A DNA stretch of 64,000 nucleotides. Origin: Panorpa germanica (taxonomy: Eukaryota; Arthropoda; Insecta; Mecoptera; Panorpidae). A model generated the notes under the pieces. It did not search any database. It was not told the origin of the DNA and saw only the letters and a program-made list of their open reading frames with translations. The translations under genes were made by a program, and so were the position numbers. Shown in pieces: positions 45,576 through 56,600 of this stretch (position 1 is its first letter; the number at the start of each line of letters is the position of its first letter). The stretch spans positions 11,715,782 through 11,779,781 of the forward strand of contig OY783208.1 of assembly GCA_963678705.1 (NCBI GenBank), given 5' to 3'.

Positions 45576-46085
45576 AATCTAAGATATCTGGAAGCAACAT
45601 ATAATGGATTAAATTGTTACTTAACTTGAGTAGTGAATCCACTACTTATTTAATCCTAGTTTTTGCTCATTGTCACCCTGGTTAATCACGGATCCAGGCC
45701 ATCAGATACCTGATAAATATGTCATGAAGGAATTACATCTCCATGGTTTCTTCGTTGCAAACTAAAACCATCAAACAAACTAGTACTACCTTAAAGAAAT
45801 AAGATGCGCTAAGAATGGTTTGTAACCGGCGCTCGGCTATAGTTTTAGTAATTAGTAGAACGGAGACCCATGTTGTAAACATAAGAAATACAAAACATAA
45901 GACAAAAGGGCATCCACAAGAAATTTAAATGAACCACTGTTTTAATTGCGTATATTTAAATCGATAACAAAGCTAAGACAGCATTTACACTCTGTAGACA
46001 ACGTACGCGACTTCTTAATGTACTGCACTATTGAATAAATTTAGTTTGCTCACTCAAACCTTAGATTTAAAGTGGACTGTATGAT
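45576..46085. other. Non-coding insertion remainder with hairpin
   Basis: Separates the RNase H fragment from the LINE C-terminus. It contains a nested hairpin at 45605-45655 (outer stem GGATTAAAT/ATTTAATCC, inner stem AGTAGTG/CACTACT). It also contains, at 45941-46020, the repeat seen at the window start. No gene. Confidence 0.5.
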
Positions 46086-46430
46086 TTGTTAAATTTAAAG
46101 AGAAATATATACATGTGGATCAATAAAAATTTATCTAGAAAATTCATTTATACAATATGCCGACTAAGATCAGGACATTTTAAAGTCCCATCACATCTAG
46201 CAAAAATAAAAGTAATACAATCTTCTAATTGCATCTGTGGAGAGGAAGGTACTAAAGACCACATGGTACTAGGATGTAAATTCAAAAAACAGGAAGTCGA
46301 CCACTTATGGAGTAATTTATGTAAACATACCATGATGCCAGTAAACGTATTAAGTCTAATATACGATATAAATAGTGCTACTACAAAATGTGTGATTGAG
46401 TTTATAATTGACAATAAAATTGACATATAA
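46086..46430 (+). pseudogene. Outer LINE C-terminal zinc-finger segment
   Basis: Reads LKRNIYMWINKNLSRKF, then FIYTICRLRSGHF, then CICGEEGTKDHMVLGCK, a Cys-x-Cys...His...Cys finger found at the C-terminus of R1/I-group ORF2 proteins downstream of RNase H. It ends DNKIDI and a TAA at 46428-46430. A 180-bp 3' UTR and a poly-A run follow. Confidence 0.75.
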
Positions 46431-46627
46431 CATGTATAGAGAATATTCAATGAACTTTAACTTAGATGTAACAAATGGTGATGTAAATATAATAGTTTAT
46501 ATATAGTAGTTATATATGTATAGTTTTAAGTAATTTTTATATATTATAGAATGTAATATTTATTTGTATTTTAGAATGGCAAGAAGGCTGAATAAGCCAA
46601 AGCCCAATTAAAAAAAAAAAAAAAATA

Positions 46628-47245
46628 AATAAAGAGAAATATAATATTTCTTGGTATTACGAATAGATTGTTGTTTGATACGATAACAATGGTTCTAACT
46701 AACTATAACTATTTGATCTATGTAGTAATGATACTATACTATGTTCTGACAACGATGGGTTCTACTAACCATATCTATTGTAAATAAGTTTGCGAGGTTG
46801 TATTGAATATAATTTGTCCTCCTCTAAACAGTTTGATAGGGAAGTGGTTTGAACAACATTTTGTGATAACAGTATGTCTTTTACTAGAAATAACTTGATA
46901 GCGGTTTTGTTGTATTAAGTATACGTTTATTTGTCATATTTTATATTTATTACATTATTAACATATGGTCGTGTGCAGATTGTTACGACTTTGAATGATT
47001 AAACGGTGCCTAAGAATTAAGCCTGTATGAAAATTGTATTTTACAATGTTTAAATAATAATATCACTCTGTATTTACCTAATATTTATTTGAAGACGTGC
47101 AGTTCAAATATCAATGAATATTGTAACTAAACGAAAAAAAATCTTTTTATTTAACCTTCAGGACAACAGCTCGCATTGGTAAAATAATTATAATTATTTA
47201 CGTTAATTTTAAATTCATTTTAAAATATGGTTTTTATAGACTCCA
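46628..47245. other. No feature recognised
   Basis: AT-rich flank between the LINE poly-A and the TTAA element. The missing 3' exons of LRR copy 1 are not here. Confidence 0.4.
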
Positions 47246-47249
47246 TTAA

Positions 47250-47999
47250 GGGTGGGGTCTGGGTTTTCACTTTCGAAAAATCGATTTTTTGTTTTTTGTT
47301 TTATCTTATTGTTTAACATTTCAAGAATATGTCCTTAAAATTTTAAGCCGATCTAAGCAATATTCTTGAAGTTATTGTCTTATTAATCCGGTATATTATA
47401 TTGTATTATATGTTAATCAGGTATACAGTTTATTCATTGCTATAGTCCTGACGCGTTTTTCTCAAAACTACTTTTTCAAAGTCCGTGTTCACTGCCATTT
47501 GAAAACTACTTGACCGATTCATTTCAAACTTTGTACACATTTTCTTCATATAAAATACCTCCCCCCTACGTTTAGTAAAAATTTTTTTTTTAACATTAAG
47601 GGTGTTTCCCACCCACAAAATGGCGGAAATTTTAGTCGAAAACAACGGTTCACACTTTAGATGGCCGCCAAAAATTTTTAAATTAAAAAAAAAATAATCA
47701 GAGAACGTTTGGGGGAAGATTTGTTTATAATTTAACTAAATTTTTATAGTTTTTCATTTTAAGATAATTTTCGGCCGAGTTACAGTGAACACCGCAAATT
47801 GTTTTTTTTTCAAGACGTCCTGGGGGAAGCTCTGTCACGGGCTAATGAATTAATATTTTTGCATGAAAAATTTACAGAACATAGTCAAAACTATGCTCAA
47901 CAATGTATAGAAGGTTTGAATAAAATTGCTCAATTGATATTTGAGATAAAAAATCACAAAAAAAGTGTTTTTTTTTACGCTGAAACCCAGACCCCTCCC
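47250..47999. mobile_element. 750-bp TTAA-flanked element (piggyBac-type MITE)
   Basis: Terminal inverted repeats GGGTGGGGTCTGGGTTTTCA (left) and, reverse-complemented, GGGAGGGGTCTGGGTTTCAG (right), flanked on both sides by TTAA (47246-47249 and 48000-48003). TTAA duplication is the piggyBac hallmark. An 83-codon plus-strand frame (47799-48050) runs out of the element and has no transposase motif, so the element is non-autonomous. Confidence 0.75.
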
Positions 48000-48003
48000 T
48001 TAA

Positions 48004-48690
48004 AATACACCTTATATAAATTGAAGAAAATAATTTATATTTTTAAATGAATATTTTACTTAGATATTAGCAGCATGTTATTTTATTTGAAGTTAAAATT
48101 ATTTCATTACGACTTTACACTTAATTCGTAGATAACGGTAATTGTTACGACGGACTCACATTTCACACTTATTAACTAAATTAAACATACGGACAACGCC
48201 GGGTGATACAATCAAAACATGATGATAAGTCCCTACTATCAGATTTCTAAAACTTATATCATAACTTAAGTATTTTTCTTTGGTCATTTCTTATAATTTT
48301 TTCTTTTTTTTTCTAATTCTCAATCTCAAATCAAACCCTTCAATAATTCAATAAATATTCAACATCCAACATCAATCAACGAACAACAACGAAATCGAAA
48401 TGGTCAAATAAATAGAATTATTTATTTACGAACAAAATTTGGAACACAAAGAACTTAGCTTATATAAATACTTACTTAGTTATAAATAAAATGAATTAGA
48501 TTTTATATGTGAGAGCTAATTTTGAAACATAAAATTTGCATTGATTTTTGAGAGGTAAACTTAATTTTATTATTGACAATATTTTTATATTGATTTTAAT
48601 TTTTTTAGGATTATGTACTTAACACACTCCGTATCAGTCGATTTTCTTATTTACACACATAAGACTATCATTCCAAACTGATAAAGGAAT
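48004..48690. other. No gene; end holds dispersed repeat
   Basis: No coding sequence. 48601-48690 matches the repeat at 1-115 (TTATTTACACACATAAGACTATC). Block 2 homology starts just after. Confidence 0.4.
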
Positions 48691-49403
48691 ATTAATTATA
48701 AGTCGCGAGTTGGCACTAAGCTTTAAGATGTGTCTTAGTTGATGCACAAAATTAGACTCCCGCTAAAATTTAAATAAGAAGCATATATCGTTCCTACTCA
48801 GTTTGAGTCTGCTACCAAGAGACGCTATATAGCCGTCTCACGTGTCCTGTACTCAAGAACCCCATATGTTGATCTCTGAATGTTGCGAGGGTGTCATTAT
48901 GCCTCTCACTCTACATTAAGTAATTAGTAGTGCCATCTCATAGATGCTTGTATGTCTTAAGATTATGTCGAGTTCATTATGCAAGTTGCTAGGGGTGTCC
49001 AGTTGTCAAATTAAATAATGGAGCTCGCTTATTTTAATGTATCTAATACTAAGAAATGTGAGGAATCACATTGAAACAAGAAATTGAGATAAATCCGCCT
49101 AATGAAGTCAAGCGGATTACATAAAACGAGAACGAAGAAGACAAGTAATGGAACAGATTCACAGGGTTCACATCAATTTTACGAACGAACTCAAGGAACG
49201 AATTAACTTTGTAACTCGGGGTACCGCATGTTCACCCAGTCAGAGAACTGGAAGAACTTACTACCCATTTGTGCATTGCAATAAATTATTATTTTATTAA
49301 ACGAAATGTTCCGCAAGTCAAATTTGCAACAAGCCTCTCTTTTGTTCCCGCCGCCCCTGACTAGTTCATATAAATTTGTTTTAAAAATTAAAAACGTTAA
49401 GTC

Positions 49404-49740
49404 AACCCGGCAAGTTCGACAACGGGGCCAAGCGTGGCCCAGTCACGGGAAACCAGACTTCGGCGCGCCAAGATTGGTCCAAATTTGGATAATTCAGGCT
49501 TGGCCAATCCTATGTTCACCCTATCTTGTGCCACGACTGGGAAATCAAGTCTTGGCCATTTCTTAACTCACCCAACTTTGGGCCAACACTGAAAATCTCA
49601 GCTCTGGCTATACTACGGTGACCCAGCTTTGAACCAGAATCGGTCAACCAAGCCTGAGCCATTTTTTGGTGATTTAGACTTGGCCCAATACTGGGAAATC
49701 TAGTCTTGGTCATCTCTTAATTCACCCAACTTTGAGCCAA
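49404..49740. repeat. Left subterminal repeats of the 2.9-kb insertion
   Basis: Degenerate units of about 28-30 bp with core TTGGCC/GGGCCAA (for example ATTCAGGCTTGGCCAATCC). Matches in style the right-hand array at 52020-52317, where units read TTGGCCCAGTATTGGTGATC. Confidence 0.6.
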
Positions 49741-50438
49741 CACTAGGAAACTTAACACTATGTAATTAAGCTCATTCGTAAACAGAAATTTACTCACAAT
49801 AAATAAAAAATTGTTCTAAAAATAATTTTTATTAATATTTCATAATCTTGTTGTAAACAAATGCTTCATAGCATTGATAATATTTGAATTAACGCCAATA
49901 GAGGAAGTCATTAAACTAGGAATTTATACCAACAGAGGGTGTTCATAAACGCATGCAATAGTTATATCTTATATATAAATATCTTGCCTTTATTTCTTAT
50001 TTTAATGTTAGTTTTAAGATTTCTTTTGTCAAACATTTCTTTTGTTATTCATTTTGTTTTGATACACACATATACAACGCTCTCTCTGAGTGGTACCAAG
50101 CCTGGTTCAAGGCTAACTGCCTTTTGTGTTACGACCATCTGCTATGCCGACATTACGTTCATGTTCGGACTTAAAACAGACATTATTAACTGAATCGTCA
50201 AGCAGTCAACACGCGCTAGCATCTTAGCATTAACAAAATAATATTAAATATTATAAAATAATTAATATAATTAATATATTATATATATTATTTAATAATT
50301 AATATATTATATATATTATATACAAGTGTCTATGTGGAAGCAGTCAAATGTTCTCTATTTATTTGTTATTGTACATTTAATATTAGTCATTTAATATATT
50401 ACATATGATTTAAATGTTTTATTATTAATATTATAACT

Positions 50439-51440
50439 ATGTCTGACTCGTATTTTCGATTGAAAAAGTGGCGCGCGTTACACAAAACAAGCAAAGTTTC
50501 AAATAAACTAACCAACTCAAACATTACTCAACCAAATGTTAGTGATCAAACTATTAATAGTGATGTGAATAAAAACAATGTTTCTAATAACATTCCAGAA
50601 CCAGGTGGTTCATCATTGTGTAATAATAAATATTTTGATTCCAGTGATAGCAATGAAAAACTATTATAGTTATCGTACAATTTCTAGGGATAACCGACTA
50701 TGATGGTCTCGCAAAATTCATTGAAAAATGCGTGGTAAGAGAATGTGATAAAATGAAACGAAGCCTTTTATTAACGGTATCGAACAGGTACGACAAGATT
50801 TTGCGAGCTGTAGAATACAAAGCGGAATTACCAGAGAAAACTCAAGCTTCGAAAGAAATAGGTAAAGATTTACCGTTGTTTACCGAGTATTGAAGGTTTT
50901 CTCAAGTTTGAAGAGGATCTTAATACAAAAGAAGACACACAAGATGCCGTGGTACGCATTACGTTTACTATTCATCATTAGTTATTGATTATTGATAACT
51001 TGTTAATTAATTATACACGTATATTTGTAGAAAGAGATATTCAAGATGGTAGCTGCTGGACACACGAAATATGAAGATGATATTTCGGCGATAATGACAA
51101 AGCTGCTGAAAAAAAATGTGCAATTAGAGTACAGTGGATGTGGAAGAATAATGAAAGGAGTTGGTAAGAAAGCTTTCAATCAAACTGAGTCGTACAAACT
51201 GATGGAAGGTAAGTTGCAACATTCGAGTTGAAAAGTAATTGTGATTTACTGATTGCGATTTCATTTTTTTCAGAATTTATCCAGGCAAAATATCATGATG
51301 CAAAGGATAAAATAAAAATATTGACTATCGTCAGTAAATTTTTATCTGGTGCAGGCGACAGGGACGGTGGACGAGCACTGCGAGGAAAAGATGTCCTACA
51401 AAATGATATACTATCAGAAACTGGGCCTTTTACCTTATAG
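50439..51440 (+). pseudogene. DUF4806-like spliced gene inside the 2.9-kb insertion
   Basis: A first exon from ATG 50439 (MSDSYFRLKKWRALHK, then an Asn/Ser-rich stretch) ends at TAG 50667-50669 or splices out before. Later exons join in phase: about 50893-50951 (EGFLKFEEDLNTKEDTQDAV), donor GTACGC; 51031-51208 (KEIFKMVAAGHTKYEDDISA... to KLME), donor GTAAGT; 51274-51440 (EFIQAKYHDAKDKIKILTIV...), TAG. The pattern of a leading F.KFE..L, a V.AGG-like turn and IM..LL.K resembles DUF4806 proteins that are common in insect genomes and often mobile. A frame break near 50890 suggests decay. Function unknown; family call tentative. Confidence 0.4.
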
Positions 51441-51478
51441 TATGGGAAAAAAGCGTTGATTCAGAAGAAAATCTCAGT

Positions 51479-51828
51479 GTACCGGCCTTGTTATTAGATA
51501 TAGTAATATTTATTATTAAAATATTAATAATTACATCTATTATTCTAACTATGCATAACGTTAAAAAATATATTTTGATCTTGTTAGTTTTTAAGTTCTT
51601 ATCAGTACGATCAGTAATAATATTTGTGATATATATCTATAACAAAGTGCTAATTGAAAAGCAAGTATCAGAGTACCTGTCTTGTTATTAGATACAGTAA
51701 TATTTATTAATTAAATATTACTAATCACATCTATTATTATAAATAAGCATTACTTTAAAAAAAATATATTTTGATCTTGTTAGTTCTTAGGTTCTTATCA
51801 GTACAATTAATAATAATATTTGTGATGT
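51479..51828. repeat. 155-bp direct repeat inside the 2.9-kb insertion
   Basis: Two copies, 51479-51634 and 51673-51828, each beginning around CTTGTTATTAGATA.AGTAATATT and ending AATAATATTTGTGAT, about 90% alike by eye. Non-coding. Confidence 0.7.
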
Positions 51829-52019
51829 TGGGTATATTATTATAAACAAAGATGTCGACTAAAATATAAATCTTAGTATGTTTTGAAAATTTATGTCATA
51901 TGAATGTTATCTCATAATTTAAATAATTAAATAAATTTAATTTAAGTATATGGATGTAATTATTTGTGTCTTAAAGCATGCGCTAATTATAATTAGCTTA
52001 CGCTTTTATTAAATTTTTT

Positions 52020-52317
52020 TAATCCAAAACTGGTATACAAATCTGGCCCAGTATTGGTGATCAAGCTTGGCCTAGCCTTGGGGATCAAAATTGGCCTAGT
52101 ATTGGTGATCAAGTTTGGCCCAACTATGGTAATCAAGCATGGCCCAGCCTTGACGATTTAGCTTGGCCCAATCTTGACAACAAAGCCTGGCACGATGTTA
52201 TCATTCCAGGCTATTCCCAAAGCTGGGCCAAGACTAGTGTGCATACTTGGCCCAGATCTTTACAGTACTGAACCAGGCCTGTACCAAGACTGGGCCGATG
52301 GTTTGATCCTGTATGGG
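52020..52317. repeat. Right subterminal repeats of the 2.9-kb insertion
   Basis: About nine degenerate 28-30-bp units such as CTTGGCCTAGCCTTGGGGAT and TTGGCCCAACTATGGTAATC. They end one step before the empty-site junction at 52318. Confidence 0.7.
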
Positions 52318-53339
52318 AAGCAATGGCATCTAAAACGGAAACTTGTAGAAAATGTTTATCAAAATGACCGCAATTAAAAATTATCAACAAATGGTGAAAC
52401 TTCTTTAAAACATGAAAACGTTGAAGTGTGTACACTGTCTGCTAACCATTAGAAAAGTTGATAGAAATTATTTTGTCTTTCAATTTACCGCCGTTCTAAT
52501 GCAGACCACGTGGCCCTCTAGAAACGGCCCTGCATAAGTAAGACCAATGTTTCAAAATTTCATAAAAAGTGTTTTATCGGAAGGGCGCGCATAATTTGTG
52601 AACCCTAAGGGTACGCCTAAGTACAGGGGGCGTTTTTAACAGACCCTCGGTTCAAACGAACTAAAATAATCACCTATTTAACATTTGACTCAATCAGATC
52701 CTGGTATATTAATTTTCATAACATGTGCAGTGCATTTTCTTAGAACTGCTTAACAAATTTAGACAACAATTCGTCTTAAAACAAAAATTAATAACCGGCT
52801 CTTAATTCTAATGAGTGTAATAAATGAGTCTATTAAATTTGAATAAAAAATAAAGATAATTTTAACAGTGTAGATGGTAACCATATCTGCGTTTTACAGG
52901 AAAAGTGTTCCAGAAATTCGTACAAAAATAAAATTAGAATAATAGGGAAGTGTACTTAATTTCTATAAAACTGTTCAATATACTGATAAAACTGGCTAAC
53001 AAGACTTTAAATATCCAATTAATTTTATTAAGTCACTGTATTTTAGCAGATATTAACAAATCAATTTTGTCCCTTTAATCATTAGAGAAATTAAAGTTAA
53101 GAAGTTAAGTTCGATTGATGCAACAGAGAGTAAAAGAGACGCATAAAAGAGCTAGTTGAACGTCAGATATTACCTACAGCTGTCACGTGCAATACATAAA
53201 GTTTTGATGTTATGATTTTTTATTAGGCTACAGACTTAAATACTAACCGATTGACGTCAAAGTATATCATCATCTGTTCTTTCCTGTACAAATTGTTCAA
53301 TGCAATAAATAGCAAAGTGCATTCAGTTAATATTTTGTG

Positions 53340-53545
53340 GTCCGAAAGGCCCGGGGCTCGCTTTTATTTGGACCTGCCTCTCAGGAAATTCCAGGTTGTA
53401 AAATTAACGGATGCAAAACTAAATAAAATAATTGGGCAAAGCAAATGCAATAGTGATAAGCCGATGGAACCCAATGGCAAAACGTTTCAGAAAATAAAAA
53501 GTAAAATTAGTTAGTAGAGCGTCGTTCATCTAAGCAGTGCTTGTT
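53340..53545 (+). promoter_or_regulatory. Conserved upstream block of LRR copy 2
   Basis: Counterpart of 35895-36095: GAAAGGCCCGGGGCTCGC, CTGCCTCTCAGGAAATT, CGATGGAACCCAATGGCAAA, ending CTAAGCAGTGC. It ends about 100 bp before the ATG. A probable promoter/5' UTR, by conservation only. Confidence 0.4.
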
Positions 53546-53642
53546 AAGAACTACAGTGTGGAAAAAGTGTTAGTGACATGTGTTTAAGAAGAAGAATAAA
53601 CGTTTGCTTTATAGACTTTTTTTGGGTTTTATCAAAACTAAA

Positions 53643-56600
53643 ATGTGCGGTTCAAGGATAAACCTATTTATTGCATTTTTTGCAATTCTGAATGTTCAGA
53701 CCAGTTCTCTTGAATCATTTCTTTGGTTGGATGATAGGTTCCAATCAAAATATATTCTAATCGATTGGAACGTTGTAGACCCATCGATTATAACATACAT
53801 TGATGTGATTAATGCAAACGTTGAGAAAATATACAGTTTTGCTTTTAAAGACTTCATCAACGTCGAAGTGCTGGAGCTCAGAGGCAGAGTAACCGCCATA
53901 GAAGACGACGCTTTCACTACATTGGACAAATTAGAACGCATAACACTGAATGGAGTTGGCATTCAACACATCGGCCCAAAAGTGTTTTATAATTTAAATA
54001 GTTTGAATTTGTTAGAGTTATCAAGTAATGCAATTAGTAAAATATGTCTGACTGACATAACATTGTTAACAAAACTGAATTTATCTTATAATGATATCAC
54101 AGAAATTAGTGATAACACTTTCATAAACTTAAAAAACGTGAAATCAATTGACTTAAGTGCGAATATAATTCGTGCAGTAAAGTTTCGGGTGTTCGACGGT
54201 TGTCCAAATCTAACTAGGTTAAATTTGATTAAAAATCAGATTGCAAATATTGAACCAGGTACATTGGTATACCTGCCTATTGCCTGCCTATATTGTTCTT
54301 AGGTAATAACAATTTAACGACAATAACAGTGCAGCCGTTCATCTGGTTGCCGAATTTAAAGCGATTAGATTTATCACGTAACAAGATCACATCTCTTGAT
54401 CTATTTACTTCGATTTGGTTTCCTGAACTGACTGAAATCTGGTTGAACCATAACTTAATAACGAATGTAGATAAAGATTATTTTGATAACACGCGTAATT
54501 TAGAATTATTGAACTTAGGATTTAATTTAATAAAAGAATTATATTTACCTGGAAAATTAGAAAAATTAAGACGTGTCTTGTTACAACATAATCATTTAGA
54601 GGTTATAGAATTATCTGCTACAACTCAAATGAACATTGAGGTATTAGATTTAAGTGACAACAACTTGACTCACCTTAACGAATCGTTGCAACATTTGAAT
54701 AACCTTCGCAAATTGTCGTTAAAGAAAAATAAAATTAAAAGTTTTCCTCTGTGTATACCGGGCACTTTAACAAATTTGGATTTATCACAAAACAAACTTC
54801 ATGAGATAACACTTGATAAATTTTGTGGCTCTGCAACTCAAGGGATGCTGCAATCAGTTAATTTATCTGATAACTCAATTATAGAATTAAATAATAATAG
54901 TTTTAGTAACTTACAAGAGCTGGTTTATATTGGGATGAATAATAATAAAATCCGTTCAATAAAGTCCGGCACATTCGCTGGTTGTTCGAACCTAACTGAA
55001 TTGTACTTGTATAACAATCAGCTGACAGATATCGAACCAGACGCATTTAGGGACCTTCAAAAGTTGGAAGTGTTAATTTTAAGGAACAACAATTTAAAGA
55101 CGATAACGCCAAATCATTTCAAAAGGTTGACGAGTTTAAAGCAATTAAGTTTATCTCATAACAATATCACATCCCTTGATCCGTTTCTTTTAAACAATTT
55201 GACTGAATTGACTCACATTTGGTTCTACAACAACTCACCATCGAGTTTACCTGAAAGTTTCTTCAACAACACACCTAAATTAATAAAAATAAACTTTGCA
55301 TTCAACTTGTTAAAAGAATTTCATTTATATGATAACTTAGTCCGGCTGATTTATGTCCTCTTACAACACAATCAATTACAATCTGTAGAATTATCAGCCA
55401 CCACGCAGAGTAATATACAGTATTTGGATTTAAGTGACAACAACTTGACTCACCTGGACGAATCGTTTCAACATTTTATTAACCTTCAAACATTGTTGTT
55501 AAGAAAAAACAAATTTAAAAGTTTTCCTCTGTGCATACCGGGCAGTTTAACTAATTTAGATTTATTTCAAAATCAACTTCATGCAATAACGTTGGATAAA
55601 ATATGTGGCTCTGTGACTCAAGGGAAGCTGCGAATGGTAGATTTATCTTCTAATCAGTTCACACCTTACAATTTGACGCACAGCAACAAATCTTTACAAG
55701 ACACGCAACCAGATTTGATCGAAATTGATTTAAGTTTTAATTTCTTAAATGCCGACTCAGTGAATCTAAATCAAAATTCTAAACTACGTCATATAAAATT
55801 TCTAAAAATTGAACCACAGCAAACAGTTGTCGTCAAAATCATTCATAGTGAAAACAAGAACGGGGAAGGGAACACCACATGGATAGTTCTCACTTCGGCT
55901 GCACTGACTGTTTGTTGCAGTATTTGCAGGTTAAAATTACAATTATTTTTGTCTTAATTGTAGAATAATAATAGAATCTTATGTCGGAGAGAGTTCAGAA
56001 AGTGGGGATGACATGCGTTTTATGTCCCAGGCCGATGTTTTCCTGAATAACTTTCAAATGTAAGACCATTTGATAATCAATATATTTTTTACCATTCTCG
56101 TAACTATTTTGTGCTAGTTTAGTTATTTTCCTCTAGTGCTCATCTTTCCCTTCCCCCTAACCCCTAAAGTAAATATTTAGGGGCACCACATTTTGACATT
56201 ATTTCGTTTGGGAAAAGTTTCTCGCGAAATTTACATAGTAGCACGGTCCTGTATGTCCACGTTACAGCATCCTTAATGAAATACCACCGACTTGGAACAT
56301 AAAACGCAGTCTGTACATCCAGAGTAAAATGAATTTCAAATTTATTGAGTACAAAACATAATTGAAATATAATTAAGTGTTTCTAACTCATAATATTAAT
56401 AATTACTACATAGAAAACCTGTTCCTTTTCAGTAATTGGCGCCATTTTGTTTGTATATAAACAACGGAGAAGGACGAACCCGAATCTAAATGGCAACGAT
56501 GCAGTTATGTTAAATGAACTTTATGATAACGTCGGACCCGCGAGGGCTGATGATGACGACAGATCCAGCCCATTTTATCAATCCAACGTTTCCAATTTAC

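Larger units (their letters stand above)
36650..46626 (+). mobile_element. I-group-like LINE, nested host of two insertions
   Basis: About 5.2 kb of its own sequence, split by 38994-42819 (Jockey-like LINE) and about 45112-46080. Order: ORF1 with zinc knuckles (36849-38106), ORF2 endonuclease (38138-38993), reverse transcriptase (42825-44680), RNase H (44721-45108), C-terminal zinc-finger segment (46086-46430), and a poly-A run (46609-46625). The RNase H domain and the gag zinc knuckles fit the I/Loa/R1 group rather than Jockey. Several stops and frame changes mean it is dead. No convincing target duplication was found. Confidence 0.8.
49404..52317. mobile_element. 2.9-kb insertion with GGCCCA-rich subterminal repeats
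   Basis: Block 1 has the empty site (34763-34765, context TTAAGCAAT), while here TTAAG is followed by 2.9 kb and then AAGCAATGG, suggesting a 3-bp AAG duplication. Both ends are built from degenerate repeats of about 28-30 bp around CTTGGCCCA (49404-49740 and 52020-52317). The interior carries a spliced gene (50439-51440) and a 155-bp direct repeat. The terminal sequences are not clear inverted repeats, so the superfamily is unknown. Confidence 0.65.

Noticed and set aside
36650-46626. LTR retrotransposon or endogenous retrovirus
   Set aside because: No long terminal repeats, protease or integrase; endonuclease, RT order and poly-A tails identify non-LTR elements.
47799-48050. 83-codon frame in the TTAA element as a real gene
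   Set aside because: It runs out through the inverted terminus and has no transposase or other motif.
54270-54306. A 36-nt GT-AG intron in LRR copy 2
   Set aside because: Too short for an insect spliceosomal intron, and its removal does not restore the LRR frame.
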